Source: SLRI01 sp964402505
GTDB lineage: Bacteria > Pseudomonadota > Alphaproteobacteria > Geminicoccales > Geminicoccaceae
Direction: 5' to 3'
Length of the DNA stretch: 64,000 bases
NCBI GenBank assembly: GCA_964402505.1
Contig: CAYOCP010000018.1
Coordinates: 1 to 64,000 of the forward strand
The notes below the pieces were generated by a model. That model worked only from the letters and a program-made list of their open reading frames with translations. It searched no databases and had not been told where the DNA came from. Made by a program: the position numbers and the translations under genes. The first letter of the stretch is position 1. Every line of letters starts with the position of its first letter. This document shows, one piece after another, positions 16,466 to 26,575 of the stretch.

Positions 16466-18328
16466 CTAGGTCGGCGCGGGGACAGCGGATCTCGCATGGG
16501 GCGAGCCTTCGGGCGGGTAGTCGAGCGTGTTCGAGAGCTCGTAGCGGAACTGCTCGTCGTGATCGGGGAAGGGCAGACGCTTCTCCTTGCGCCAGCGCTC
16601 GACCATGGCCTCGGCGCTCTCCGCCTGCTTCGGGTCGGCGCCGGCCGACCGCTCGAGGTAGAGGGTCTGCGACGGGAAGGCGAAGCCGGCGCCGATGGTC
16701 TCGACGATATCCTTGATGCGCAGGTTGATGTCCTCCTGGACCGCCAGGAACTCGCTGAAATCGCGGGTCGTGACATAGGCGAAGATGTCCAGGTCGAGGG
16801 AGAACGCGCCGTAGCCGACGAAGCGCACGCGCGCGGGCTCGATGGCGACCTTGGGATGGCGGATCAAGAGCTCGCGCAGCCGGACCAGCACGAGGCGGAG
16901 CTGGTCGGCCGAGGTCTCGTAGCGCAGCCCGAGGCGGCTCTGCAGCAGGATGCTGTCGCGTCGGGTGAAGTTGACGATCTCCATCTGGCAGAACTCGGCG
17001 TTCGGCAAGGAGATCAGCGTCCGGTCGATGCCACGGATGCGGACCGAGCGAAGGCCGACCGCCTCCACCGTGCCCATCTTGTCGCCGAACTGGCAGAACT
17101 CGCCGACCTTGACCGACTTGTCGGCGAAGAGCACGAATCCGGCCACGACGTTCTCGAGCGTCGGCCGCACGGCCAGCGCCACGGCGAGGCCGCCGACCCC
17201 GAGCCCCGCCAGCATCGGCGTCACCGGCACGCCCAAGGCTTCCGCCATGTGCACCAGGACGTAGAGCCCGAGGAGCACGCTCGCGAGGTGGAAGAGCAGC
17301 CGCACCAGCTGCGTGTCGAGGCTGGCGACAGCGAGATCGCGCCGCCGGATGACCATGTCCGCGGCGATCCGCAAGAGCTGGAAGATCAGCCAGGCCGCCA
17401 CGAGATGGCCGATGACGATCAGGAGCGCGCCGATCACCGCCATGGGTGCGCCGGTGATCAGGAAGACCTCGAGCAGGATGAAATGGACGACCAGAACCAG
17501 GACCAGCGCGAGCACGCTGAGCGCCGGGCCGATCCAGCGGATGCGCTCGCCCATTGGCGTCCGGCGGCGGAGTGTTGCGGCGAACCGATAGGCGAGGAGG
17601 TAGGCCGCGATGGCGAGCAGCAGCGTCGCCGCCAGCGCTGTCCATTTCCACATGGGCAGCGGACCCGCCAGGCTGAACCAGGAGCGGGGCAGACTCTGGA
17701 CGAAGCTGGTCAGCACCGCCGGTGCCGCGAAACCCGGACCGCGCCGGAATCGCTCGACAATGCCCTGATAGCGGCTGAGCTCGCCCTTCGCCGGCAGATC
17801 CTGGATGAGTCCGTAGAATTCCGGGATCCGGAGCACCGTGTCCTCGGTGAACCGAAAGCCCTGCTCGACGCCATTCTCGTCGGTCTGGCTGGCAAGACGC
17901 AGCTCGGTGCCCGGGATGGTCCAGCTGCGGAGCTCTTCCTCCCTGACCTCCTGGGCATCGGGAATCGTGGAGTAGGGCGGCAGGTCGACCCGGGCCAGCA
18001 CCTCGAGCAGCATCAGCGTTCTGTCGGCCATCTCGACGAAGCTCGCTTCCGCGACACCCGATGGCGGCTCCAGCGTGGCGAAGGCGCGCTCGGCGTGCCG
18101 GCGCATGCCGGCGACGTCACCGTCGAAGTAGCGCGCGATCGAAGTCTCCACCTCATCGATGAAGGTCTCGAGCGTTGCCTGCGGGCTCGAGAGGTCGGGC
18201 GGCGCCAGCGGATCGACATCATCCACAGCTTGGGCACCGGCGCTCCAGCCCACTGCCAGCGTCAGCAGCAGCAAGAGCGTTCGCGCCATCCGCCGCCATG
18301 CGCCCGGTATCCTCGACCCCGTCGCCAC
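16466..18328 (-). CDS. MscS-family mechanosensitive channel with large periplasmic N-terminus
   Basis: The 620-aa protein begins with a signal peptide (MARTLLLLLTLAVGWSAGAQA within residues 14-34). A periplasmic region of about 190 residues and several membrane helices follow. The MscS pore and beta domain includes GLGVGGLAVALAVRPTLENVVAG and GEFCQFGDKMGTVEAVGLRSVRIRG. It would release solutes on membrane stretch. The frame opens with GTG at 18328 after GAGGTG; ATG 18289 is a credible alternative. It converges on the rhaM gene. Confidence 0.88.
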   Translation of the reverse strand: MATGSRIPGAWRRMARTLLLLLTLAVGWSAGAQAVDDVDPLAPPDLSSPQATLETFIDEVETSIARYFDGDVAGMRRHAERAFATLEPPSGVAEASFVEMADRTLMLLEVLARVDLPPYSTIPDAQEVREEELRSWTIPGTELRLASQTDENGVEQGFRFTEDTVLRIPEFYGLIQDLPAKGELSRYQGIVERFRRGPGFAAPAVLTSFVQSLPRSWFSLAGPLPMWKWTALAATLLLAIAAYLLAYRFAATLRRRTPMGERIRWIGPALSVLALVLVLVVHFILLEVFLITGAPMAVIGALLIVIGHLVAAWLIFQLLRIAADMVIRRRDLAVASLDTQLVRLLFHLASVLLGLYVLVHMAEALGVPVTPMLAGLGVGGLAVALAVRPTLENVVAGFVLFADKSVKVGEFCQFGDKMGTVEAVGLRSVRIRGIDRTLISLPNAEFCQMEIVNFTRRDSILLQSRLGLRYETSADQLRLVLVRLRELLIRHPKVAIEPARVRFVGYGAFSLDLDIFAYVTTRDFSEFLAVQEDINLRIKDIVETIGAGFAFPSQTLYLERSAGADPKQAESAEAMVERWRKEKRLPFPDHDEQFRYELSNTLDYPPEGSPHARSAVPAPT

Positions 18329-18412
18329 TCTGTCACCTCGACCTCGTTGGATTCGGCGACAACATGGCCGCCGACCCGCCGTCGAGGCAACCCTCTGCGG
18401 GCGCGAAAAGGC

Positions 18413-19273
18413 TCAGGCGTCGAGCCGGTAGACCCGCTTCGCCGTGTCGCGAAAGAGCTGGCGCTGCTCCGTCTCGCTCGTGCCCCGCATCACCTCGTCG
18501 ACGATGGCCACCCACTCGGGATAGCGGTGGGTCAGCTCGGAGACGGTCCAGTCGCTGCCGTACATCAGCCGCTCGAAGCCGAAGCAGTCGATGGCATGGC
18601 GGAGATAGGGAAGAATCTGGTCCCTCGTCCAGTTGGCGTGATCGGCCTCGGTGATCACGCCCGAGACCTTGCAGGCGACGTTGGGCAGGCGCCCGAGCTC
18701 GGCCATGAGATCGGCCCAGGGCTGCCACATGCCGTGCTTGATCCCTGGCTTGCCCAGATGATCGAGGACGAAGCCGACCTCCGGGCAGCGTCGGGCCAGC
18801 TCGACCGCGAAGGGCAGGCACCAGTGCTTGACGCAGATGTCGAAGACGAGATCGTGCTTCGGCAGGAGCTTCAGTGCGGCGATGAAGCCGGGCTCGAGGC
18901 AGAACCGCGGGTCGAGCTCGATCTCGATCAGCCGGCGGATGCCGCGCAAGGTCGAATGCTGCAGGAGCTTCTCGAGATCGGCGCGGACGGCGTCCGGCCC
19001 CCGCTCGAGGGGCAGGTGCGCGATCATGCCGGCGAGCCGCCGGTCCCGGTCGGCGAGGCCCTGGACCCAGGCGGCCTCCTCGAGATGGAGTCCCGGCCCG
19101 ACCCAGACCTCGGCGAAGACCAGGGCCTCGACCTCGACCGGCCCGCGGGCGGCGTCGAAATCGGCGAGCCCGTGGCTCCGGTTGATGCGTGGCACCTGCG
19201 CGAGCCAGGGATAGGACAGCTTCTCGACATCGTAGAGATGGACGTGGCTGTCGATGACGGGAAAGTCCGGCAT
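18413..19273 (-). CDS. COG3618 amidohydrolase (sugar-lactonase-like)
   Basis: The 286-aa TIM-barrel metal hydrolase shows the N-terminal metal motif DSHVHLYD, the mid-protein VLDHLGKPGI and the C-terminal MYGSDWTVSEL with its metal-binding Asp. COG3618 includes L-fuconolactonase, L-rhamnonolactonase and dicarboxylate-lactone hydrolases. A rhamnono- or fucono-lactonase would fit the nearby importer, but the gene is on the other strand beyond mscS. The ATG at 19273 follows GGAGGAGG; the frame extends further without a plausible start. Confidence 0.8.
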   Translation of the reverse strand: MPDFPVIDSHVHLYDVEKLSYPWLAQVPRINRSHGLADFDAARGPVEVEALVFAEVWVGPGLHLEEAAWVQGLADRDRRLAGMIAHLPLERGPDAVRADLEKLLQHSTLRGIRRLIEIELDPRFCLEPGFIAALKLLPKHDLVFDICVKHWCLPFAVELARRCPEVGFVLDHLGKPGIKHGMWQPWADLMAELGRLPNVACKVSGVITEADHANWTRDQILPYLRHAIDCFGFERLMYGSDWTVSELTHRYPEWVAIVDEVMRGTSETEQRQLFRDTAKRVYRLDA

Positions 19274-19363
19274 GGCGCTGCCTCCTCCTGATCCCGGCCC
19301 GTGCCGGGTCTTGCCGCCTGCGGTAGTCCCGCGCGAGCACGGTCGCAAGCCTCGACGGCGAGA

Positions 19364-22300
19364 TCAGGCGGGCTGCGCCGGCCCCGGTGTCGGGTTTGCC
19401 GTTTCTTTTCGGGACGCGGGATGCGGAAAGATCCGCCGCAGGGCGATGTAGAGCACGGGCGTCAGGAAGAGGCCGAAGAAGGTGACCCCCAGCATGCCGG
19501 AGAAGACGGCCGTGCCGAGCGCCCGGCGCATTTCGGCGCCGGGACCGGTGGCGAGCGCCAGGGGCACGACGCCCAGGATGAAGGCGAAGGCGGTCATCAG
19601 GATCGGCCGCAGACGCAGGCGGCTGGCGTCGACCACCGCCTCGACCGGCTTCTGGCCCTGATCCTGGTTCTGCCGCGCGAACTCGACGATGAGGATGGCG
19701 TTCTTGGCGGCAAGGCCGACGAGGACGATGAGCCCGACCTGGGTCAGGATGTTGTTGTCCATGCTTCGCAGGTCGACTCCGATGAGCGCTGCGAGGATGC
19801 TCAAGGGCACGATCAGGATGATGGCGAGCGGCAGCACCCAGCTTTCGTACTGGGCCGCCAGGACGAGGAAGGCGAACAGCACCGAAAGGGCGAAGATGTA
19901 GAGGGCGCTCTTGCCCTGCGAGCGTTCCTGCAGCGCCAGCTCCGTCCACTCGAAGCCGACGCCGGGCGGCGAGACCTCGGCGGCGAGCGCCTCCATCCGG
20001 TCGAGCGCCCCGCCGGTCGAAACGCCGGGTGCGGCACTCCCCTGGACCGGCACCGAGACCAGCATGTTGTAGCGCTGCACCAAATTCGGCCCGGCGGTGT
20101 CGCGGATGGCAACCAGCGTGCCGAGCGGGACGAGAGCCCCCTTGGCCGAGCGCACGTAGAGGCGGGCGATGTCGCCGCGCTCGATCCTGAACCGGTCGTC
20201 GGCCTGGGCGCGGACCTGGAAGAGCCGGCCGAAGGCGTTGAAGTCGTTCACGTAGAGCGACCCCAGGTTGATCGAAAGCGTCTCGAAGATATTGGCGATC
20301 GGCACGTTCAGGATCTGCGCCCGGACCCGGTCGATATCGAGGAAGATCTGCGGGCTGTCGGCGGAGAAGGTGGTGAACACGCCGGTGAGCTCGGGGTCGG
20401 CGGCGGCGTGGTCGACGAGATCCCGGGCGGTCGCCAGCACCCGGTCGATGCCGCCCGTCTCCTTCTCCTGGAGCTGCATCTTGAAGCCACCGGCATTGCC
20501 GACCCCGCGGATCGGAGGCGGCGGAATGGCGATGACGAAGGCCTCGCGGATCGCCTGCATGCGGCCGTAGAGATCGCCGATGATGGCATCGAGCGTCTGG
20601 CCGCTCTCAAGCCGTTCGTCGAATGGGGCGAGCGTGACGAAGAGGACCCCCTGGTTCGATGCGTTGGTGAAGGTGGCCCCCGAAAATCCGGCGAACGCGA
20701 CCGCATGGTCGACTCCGGGCGTCTCGCGGGCGATCCTCGAGGCCTCGAGAATGGCGGCGTCGGTGCGGTCGAGCGCTGCACCTTCGGGAAGCTGGAGGAC
20801 GACGAGGGCGTAGCCCTGGTCGGTGGCCGGGATGAAGCCCGACGGCACCTTCTGCAGCATCAGCCAGCCGCCGAGGAGCAGGCCGGCGAAGACGAGGAGC
20901 ATGAGGCAGAGGGCCAGCCCCGTGCTCACGAGACCCTGCACGATGCGTCCGTAGCCGGCGGCGAGGCGATCGAAGCCCCGGTTGAAGCCGCCGGCCATGG
21001 CGGCGAGCGGCCGGCGCCAGCCACCGCCCTCGCCGTGCGCCTCCTTCGGCTGCAGGAGGAGGGCGGCCAGGGCCGGTGACAGGCTCAGCGAGTTGAAGGC
21101 CGAGATGACGGTCGACGCGGCGATGGTGACGGCGAACTGCTGGTAGAACTGGCCGGTGATGCCCGGCACGAAGGCGGCAGGCACGAAGACGGCGACCAGA
21201 ACCAGGGTCGTGGCGACGATGGCACCCGCGACCTCGTCCATGGTCCGGTGCGCCGCCTCGCGCGGGCTCAGCCCTTCGCGGATGTTGCGCTCCACGTTCT
21301 CGACCACGACGATGGCGTCGTCGACCACGATGCCGATGGCGAGCACGAGGCCGAACAGCGTCAGGAGATTGATGGTGAAGCCCAGGGCCGACATCAGCGT
21401 GAACGTGCCGATCAGCGACACCGGGATGGCGATGATCGGGATCAGCGCCGTTCGCCAGGACTGCAGGAAGACCACGATGACGACGATGACGAGCAACGCC
21501 GCCTCGAAGATGGTCGTGTAGATCTCGTCGATGGATTCCGCGATGAACGCCGTCGGATCGTAGACGACCCGGTACTCGAGCCCGGGCGGAAACTCGGTGG
21601 CGAGCCGGTCCATGGTGGCACGGATTTCCTCGGCCGAGGCCAGAGCGTTCGAGCCCGGGCGCTGGAAGATGCCGAGCGCCACGGCCGGGCTGCCGTCCAG
21701 ATAGGAGTTGGTGGCGTACTCGCGCGCCCCGATCTCGACCCGGGCGATATTGCGCACCCGCACGATCCGCCCGTCCTCGGTGGCGCGCACGATGACGTTC
21801 TCGAACTCCTTCACGTCGTCGAGCCGGCCCTGCGTCGTCACCGTGATCTCGAACGCGCTTTTGGCGTCGTTGGGAGGTGCGCCCAGAGCGCCGCCGGCCA
21901 CCTGAACGTTCTGCTGGCGCAGCGCCTCGACCACATCCCCAGCGGTCAGGCCGTAGACGGCGAGGCGGCCCGGATCCAGCCACACCCGAAGGGCGAACTC
22001 GCGCTCGCCGAAGATGATGAGATCGCCGACGCCGTCGAGCCTGACCAGCCGGTCGCGGACGCGCGAGCGGGCGTAGTTCGAGACGTAGAGCTGATCGAAT
22101 CGATTGTCAGGCGAGAGCATGTGCACGACCATCATCAGGTCGGGCGAGCTCTTGGTGGTGGTCACGCCGAGGCGGCGCACCTCCTCCGGCAGCCGCGATT
22201 CGGCAATGGCGACGCGGTTCTGCACCAGCACCTGCGCGGCATCGAGATCGGTGCCGAGCGCGAAGGTGACGCTCAGCGACATGGTGCCGTCGGCGGTGGA

Positions 22301-22543
22301 ATAGGAGGACATGTAGAGCATGCCCTCGACGCCATTGACCTCCTCCTCGATCGGCGTCGCCACCGTCTCGGCCACCGTTTGCGCATCGGCACCCGGATAG
22401 CTGGCGCTCACGACGATGCTGGGAGGGGCGATCTGCGGGTATTGCTCGATCGGCAGCCCGAGATAGGCGAGCACGCCGAGGATGGTCAAAAGCAGCGAGA
22501 CGACGCTCGCGAAGATCGGCCGGTCGACGAAGAAATGGCCCAT
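19364..22543 (-). CDS. RND multidrug efflux permease (AcrB/HAE1 type)
   Basis: The 1059-aa inner-membrane pump has the usual twelve helices and two large periplasmic loops. The N-terminus MGHFFVDRPIFASVVSLLLT and the proton-relay pair in GIVVDDAIVVVENVERN (helix 4) are typical. It would expel hydrophobic compounds by proton antiport together with the fusion protein encoded 4 bp upstream. No TolC-type outer-membrane gene is adjacent, so a shared channel must be used. No regulator gene is next to it. Confidence 0.95.
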   Translation of the reverse strand: MGHFFVDRPIFASVVSLLLTILGVLAYLGLPIEQYPQIAPPSIVVSASYPGADAQTVAETVATPIEEEVNGVEGMLYMSSYSTADGTMSLSVTFALGTDLDAAQVLVQNRVAIAESRLPEEVRRLGVTTTKSSPDLMMVVHMLSPDNRFDQLYVSNYARSRVRDRLVRLDGVGDLIIFGEREFALRVWLDPGRLAVYGLTAGDVVEALRQQNVQVAGGALGAPPNDAKSAFEITVTTQGRLDDVKEFENVIVRATEDGRIVRVRNIARVEIGAREYATNSYLDGSPAVALGIFQRPGSNALASAEEIRATMDRLATEFPPGLEYRVVYDPTAFIAESIDEIYTTIFEAALLVIVVIVVFLQSWRTALIPIIAIPVSLIGTFTLMSALGFTINLLTLFGLVLAIGIVVDDAIVVVENVERNIREGLSPREAAHRTMDEVAGAIVATTLVLVAVFVPAAFVPGITGQFYQQFAVTIAASTVISAFNSLSLSPALAALLLQPKEAHGEGGGWRRPLAAMAGGFNRGFDRLAAGYGRIVQGLVSTGLALCLMLLVFAGLLLGGWLMLQKVPSGFIPATDQGYALVVLQLPEGAALDRTDAAILEASRIARETPGVDHAVAFAGFSGATFTNASNQGVLFVTLAPFDERLESGQTLDAIIGDLYGRMQAIREAFVIAIPPPPIRGVGNAGGFKMQLQEKETGGIDRVLATARDLVDHAAADPELTGVFTTFSADSPQIFLDIDRVRAQILNVPIANIFETLSINLGSLYVNDFNAFGRLFQVRAQADDRFRIERGDIARLYVRSAKGALVPLGTLVAIRDTAGPNLVQRYNMLVSVPVQGSAAPGVSTGGALDRMEALAAEVSPPGVGFEWTELALQERSQGKSALYIFALSVLFAFLVLAAQYESWVLPLAIILIVPLSILAALIGVDLRSMDNNILTQVGLIVLVGLAAKNAILIVEFARQNQDQGQKPVEAVVDASRLRLRPILMTAFAFILGVVPLALATGPGAEMRRALGTAVFSGMLGVTFFGLFLTPVLYIALRRIFPHPASRKETANPTPGPAQPA

Positions 22544-22547
22544 CCGC

Positions 22548-23717
22548 TCAGCTCTTGACCGGCGGCAGCTCGACGCGCTCGGGCGTCACGGTGGCGCCCG
22601 GATTGGCGCGCATCAGGCCCTCGATGACCAGCGTCTCGCTGCCGTCGAGGCCGTCGCGGATCACCCGGTAGCCGTCGATGCGCGGCCCCGGGCGAACCTC
22701 GCGCGGCGTCACCTTGCCGTCGGCGTCGACAGTCATCACCAGCCGCCGGTTCTGGTCCGCGACGATCGCCTCGTCGGGTATCAGGATACCCCGGTAGGGC
22801 AGCGAGCCCGGCACGTTGATGCGGCCGAAGAGGCCCGGCTGCAGGATGCCGTCGGGGTTCGGCAGCAAGGCGCGCACCCGCATGGTTCCCGTCTGCGGGT
22901 CGAGCCGGTTCTCGGAGAAGTCGAGCTTGCCCGCCTGCGGCCCGAGCTTGGCGTCGCTCAGGGTGATGGTGATCGGCAGGCCGCCGCTGCCCTCCTGCAG
23001 CACCGAGCCGCGGGCGCGCGCGTCGCGCTGGTAGGCCAGGAAGTAGCGCTCGTCGATGTCGAAGTAGAAGTAGATCGGATCGATCGAGACGATGGTGGTC
23101 AGCACCGTCTCGTCGGCCTCGACGAGGTTGCCGATGCTCAGGAGGTTGCGGCCGATGCGCCCGGCGATCGGCGAGCGGATCTCGGTGAAGGCGAGATCGA
23201 TGCGCGCCGCGTCCGCGGCGGCGCGGGCCGCCTCCGCCGTCGCCTGGCCGGAGATCAACGCCTCGCGGCGTTCGTCGAGCACGCTCTCGGCGATCGTCCG
23301 GCTCTCGATCAGCCGTGTCGCCCGGTCGAACTGCTCCTTCGCGAACTTGAGCTGCGATTCGGCGACCTTCGCCTGCGCCTCGGCCTCGCGCAGCCGCGCC
23401 TCGAAGGTGCGCTTGTCGATGGTGAAGAGAAGCTGGTCGGCATCGACGAGCGCACCGTCGACGAAATGCTTGTGGTCGAGATAGCCGCTGACCCTGGCGC
23501 GCAAATCGATGCTGTCGACCGCTTCGAAGCGGCCGACGAACTCGTCGTCCTCGACGATGTCCTTGACCACCGGCGAGGCCACGGTGACGGTGGGCGGTGC
23601 GGCCTTTCCGGCGCCGGCATTGGTCTCCGACTGGTCGCAGGCGGCGAGCGCCAGCGGCAGGAGACACGAAGCCAGACCGAGCCAATGGCGCGGCGACGAC
23701 CACACTTCTGCTTTCAA
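22548..23717 (-). CDS. RND efflux membrane-fusion lipoprotein
   Basis: The 389-aa periplasmic adaptor carries a lipoprotein signal (LPLALAAC, Cys as the lipidated residue). The barrel-sandwich segment VSGYLDHKHFVDGALVDADQ and a coiled-coil hairpin (about residues 100-165) follow, then the second lipoyl half RSPIAGRIGRNLLSIGNLV. I suggest the TTG at 23717, preceded by AAGAAGG; a GTG at 23705 is the alternative and no ATG fits. It precedes the pump gene by 4 bp. Confidence 0.88.
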   Translation of the reverse strand: MKAEVWSSPRHWLGLASCLLPLALAACDQSETNAGAGKAAPPTVTVASPVVKDIVEDDEFVGRFEAVDSIDLRARVSGYLDHKHFVDGALVDADQLLFTIDKRTFEARLREAEAQAKVAESQLKFAKEQFDRATRLIESRTIAESVLDERREALISGQATAEAARAAADAARIDLAFTEIRSPIAGRIGRNLLSIGNLVEADETVLTTIVSIDPIYFYFDIDERYFLAYQRDARARGSVLQEGSGGLPITITLSDAKLGPQAGKLDFSENRLDPQTGTMRVRALLPNPDGILQPGLFGRINVPGSLPYRGILIPDEAIVADQNRRLVMTVDADGKVTPREVRPGPRIDGYRVIRDGLDGSETLVIEGLMRANPGATVTPERVELPPVKS

Positions 23718-23900
23718 GCGGACCTTCTTTTGCAGCTTGCGTTCGAGGCGACATCCAAATGGGACAGGGACGGCCCCTTGTCGAGCGGCGTGAATGGGGT
23801 ACGGTCGGCCCGGCCAGGGTGGATCAGGGCACCAGCCACGACGACAGGTGCGTGCACCACCATGATCCCCGGCCGAACGATGCCCGGGAGGGGGGAGTCC

Positions 23901-24986
23901 ATGGCCCTTCGACGCGACTACGGCCTCACCGGTCCCGAGGCCGAGCGGGCCATCGAGCGCGGCCTCGTCGCCGCCGAATGGTACCACAGCGAAGTGCCGA
24001 GGAAGCGTATGAAGGAGCTGATGCGGCGCCGCGACGCGCCGGCGCTCCGTGATCTCGCCCTCTGGCTCGCCGCCCTCCTTCTTTCCGGCGGCCTCGCCGG
24101 CTGGCTCTACCTCCAGGGCAGCTGGTGGGCGCTGCCGTTCTTCCTCTGCTATTGGGTGCTCTACGGCTCCACCTCGGACGCCCGCTGGCACGAGCGCGGC
24201 CGCGGCACGGCCTTTCGGACAGCCTGGATCAACGATCTCGTCTACGAGGTCGCCTCATTCATGATCTTCAGGAACGCCACGGTCTGGCGCTGGAGCCATG
24301 CCCGCCACCACACTGACACCATCATCGTCGGCCGCGACCCCGAGATCGTCGCCATGCGCCCGCCGCATGTCTTCAAGGTGCTGTTGAACTTCCTGGCGCT
24401 GCCGAACCTCTATCACGGCTTCAAGGAGATGTTCATTCACGCCCAGGGCCGGCTGACGGCCTACCAGGCGACCTTCATCCCCAAGCCAGAGCGCCCCAAG
24501 GTCTATTTGCGCGCCCGCATCTACCTCGCCATCTACGCCTCGGTGATCGCCCTGGCCCTGGTCTTCCAGAGCTGGCTGCCGCCCCTCTATGTCGGCCTGC
24601 CGGTGCTCCTCGGCGGCTGGCTCATCATGTACCTGGCGCTGACCCAGCATGTCGGCCTCGCCGAGGACGTGCTCGACCATCCGCTCAACGCGCGCACCAT
24701 CCACATGAACCCGCTGTTGCGCTTCCTCTACCTCAACATGAACTATCATGTGGAGCACCACATGTTCCCCATGGTGCCCTACCACAGCCTACCGGCGCTG
24801 CACGAGGAGCTGAAGGCCGACCTCCTGAAGCCCTACCGGAGCACCTTCGAGGCCTATCGCGAGATCATCGAGACGCTTTGGCGCCAGCTCCGCGATCCCG
24901 CCTACTACGTGAAACGCGAGCTGCCGCCCTCGGCCAAGCCCTTCCGGGCGGACCTGCACAGCCACGGCTTGGCCGACGCGGGCTGA
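23901..24986 (+). CDS. Membrane fatty-acid desaturase family protein
   Basis: The 361-aa membrane di-iron enzyme has the family histidine clusters: HERGRG, WSHARHHTDT, a His in QHVGLAEDVLDH, and the final MNYHVEHHMFP. About four hydrophobic helices separate them. It could desaturate or hydroxylate a fatty acyl chain or related lipid; the exact reaction is not clear. The ATG at 23901 follows GGGAGGGGGGAG. It is divergent from the efflux operon, with its 3' end 25 bp before the Mth938-like gene frame. Confidence 0.85.
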   Translation: MALRRDYGLTGPEAERAIERGLVAAEWYHSEVPRKRMKELMRRRDAPALRDLALWLAALLLSGGLAGWLYLQGSWWALPFFLCYWVLYGSTSDARWHERGRGTAFRTAWINDLVYEVASFMIFRNATVWRWSHARHHTDTIIVGRDPEIVAMRPPHVFKVLLNFLALPNLYHGFKEMFIHAQGRLTAYQATFIPKPERPKVYLRARIYLAIYASVIALALVFQSWLPPLYVGLPVLLGGWLIMYLALTQHVGLAEDVLDHPLNARTIHMNPLLRFLYLNMNYHVEHHMFPMVPYHSLPALHEELKADLLKPYRSTFEAYREIIETLWRQLRDPAYYVKRELPPSAKPFRADLHSHGLADAG

Positions 24987-25041
24987 ATCCATCCGGCGCC
25001 TCACGTCGACCGTGGAGCCGCGCAAGCGCATCGTCGATTCC

Positions 25042-25416
25042 ATGTCGGACAGGCCCGTCTCGCCGCGCATCACCGCCTGCAGTTGGGGCCGGCTCGGGAT
25101 CGAGGGGCTCGGCACCGTCCGCGACGGCAAGCTCTATCCGGGCGGGGCCAGGGCCTGGGACTGGAACGAGACCGGCACGCGGCACGAGCCGGGCATCCAG
25201 CGGGCCGATGTGGTGGAGCTGGTGGAGCACGGTGCCACCACCGTGATCCTCTCGTCCGGCGTTTACGAGATGCTCGGGATTTGCCCCGAGACGCTCCGGG
25301 ACCTCGAAACGCGTGGCGTCGCCTATCGTGTCCTGCCGACCCCGGACGCGGTCGCGGCCTACAACGAGCTCTGCGGAACCGCGCCGGTTGGTGCGTTAAT
25401 TCACTCCACCTGCTGA
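25042..25416 (+). CDS. Mth938-like (DUF498) domain protein
   Basis: The short protein (124 aa from the ATG at 25042, or 134 aa from GTG 25012) matches the Mth938/NDUFAF3-like fold. The run ITACSWGRLGIEGLGTVRDGK is followed by a mid-section TVILSSGVYEMLGICPETL and a short C-terminal helix. Members have no settled bacterial role; mitochondrial relatives help complex I assembly. It follows the desaturase on the same strand. Confidence 0.75.
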   Translation: MSDRPVSPRITACSWGRLGIEGLGTVRDGKLYPGGARAWDWNETGTRHEPGIQRADVVELVEHGATTVILSSGVYEMLGICPETLRDLETRGVAYRVLPTPDAVAAYNELCGTAPVGALIHSTC

Positions 25417-25486
25417 GCAGGGACGCCGGCCGGGATGGCCCGGACCGGCGCCCAGCCTTCACGTCATGCTCGCAGGCTTCTCCGCC

Positions 25487-26575
25487 TCAGCCCTTGCATG
25501 CCACGAACCAGACATTCATCGGATCGTGCGGCAGCACGTGCCGCTCGGTCCGGGCGAAGCCGGCCTCCTCCAGCATTGCCTGGGCCGTCTCCCAGCCCCA
25601 CATCGTGCCGAGGCCGGGTCCGCCCTGGCCGATCGAGATTGGCGTGCAGTGCGTGGTCGAGATGCCGTAGAGCAAGGGCGCCAGGGCGAAGTCGAGATTG
25701 TTCTCGAGCTTCGCCGAGCCGCCGATGTCCTGCATGAAGTAGAGCCCGCCCGGCCGCAGCGAGCGGAAGAGGGCGCGGATCAGACCCTGTGGATCCTTCT
25801 GGTCGTGCACCGCATCGAACGACGTCACGAGATCGAAGGCCTGCGCCGCCGCGAAGCCGGTGAGGTCACGGGCCTCGAAGCGGATGTTGCCCAGCCCCTT
25901 GGCGGACGCATCGGCGGTTGCCGTGGCGATGGCGTCCGGGCAGAGGTCGATGCCGAGAAAGCGGCTCTTGGGATACCGGTCGGCCATGGCGAGCAAGGCC
26001 AGCCCCCGGCCGCAGCCGGCATCGAGCACGTCGATGCCCCGCTCGAGCCGCTCGGTCAGGCCCGGCACCAGCGGCAGCAGTGTGTCGAACAGCTGGTCCA
26101 CCACCGTCTGGCCACTGTCCTCCGCCATCACCTGGTGGAAGCAGGGATAGTGGTCGTAGGCCGTGCCGTCGCCCGTTCGAAAGCAGCCGATGATCCGCTC
26201 CTGCACGGCGCCCATCAGCGGCACGAACTGTGCTGCCACCGCGAAGTTGCCGAGTGGCGCCCGTCGCGTCAGGATGGCGGCGTGCTCCGGCGGCAGGTCG
26301 TAGGTTCGAGCCGCCGGGTCGTAGGTGACGATCCGCCCGGTGACCATCACGGCGAGCCATTCGCGGACGTAGCGCTCGGCGAGCCCGGTCCGCTCGGCGA
26401 TCGCTTCGCTGCTCGCCGGCGGCATGCCGGTCATCGCGTCGAACAGGCCCGTGCGGTGGCCGAGCGAGCACATGACGGCAACGGCGCCACTGTTGAGGAT
26501 GTCGACGAAGCGCTCGGTGAAGGCGTCCGCGGCGGCTTGGTCGAAGGTTGGAAAGGCGGGTGTGATGGCTGACAT
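25487..26575 (-). CDS. Class I SAM-dependent methyltransferase with N-terminal winged helix
   Basis: The 362-aa protein has an N-terminal winged-helix-like dimerisation region (about residues 20-110, with LAERYVREWLAVMV). The Rossmann methyltransferase domain shows motif I as DVLDAGCGRGLALLAMADRYP, then LGIDLCP and SFDAVHDQKDPQ. It resembles the Rv2258c-type group, whose substrates are poorly known. A Shine-Dalgarno GGGAGGATC precedes the ATG. It is transcribed away from the GlxA-type regulator, with a 119-bp shared upstream region. Confidence 0.82.
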   Translation of the reverse strand: MSAITPAFPTFDQAAADAFTERFVDILNSGAVAVMCSLGHRTGLFDAMTGMPPASSEAIAERTGLAERYVREWLAVMVTGRIVTYDPAARTYDLPPEHAAILTRRAPLGNFAVAAQFVPLMGAVQERIIGCFRTGDGTAYDHYPCFHQVMAEDSGQTVVDQLFDTLLPLVPGLTERLERGIDVLDAGCGRGLALLAMADRYPKSRFLGIDLCPDAIATATADASAKGLGNIRFEARDLTGFAAAQAFDLVTSFDAVHDQKDPQGLIRALFRSLRPGGLYFMQDIGGSAKLENNLDFALAPLLYGISTTHCTPISIGQGGPGLGTMWGWETAQAMLEEAGFARTERHVLPHDPMNVWFVACKG

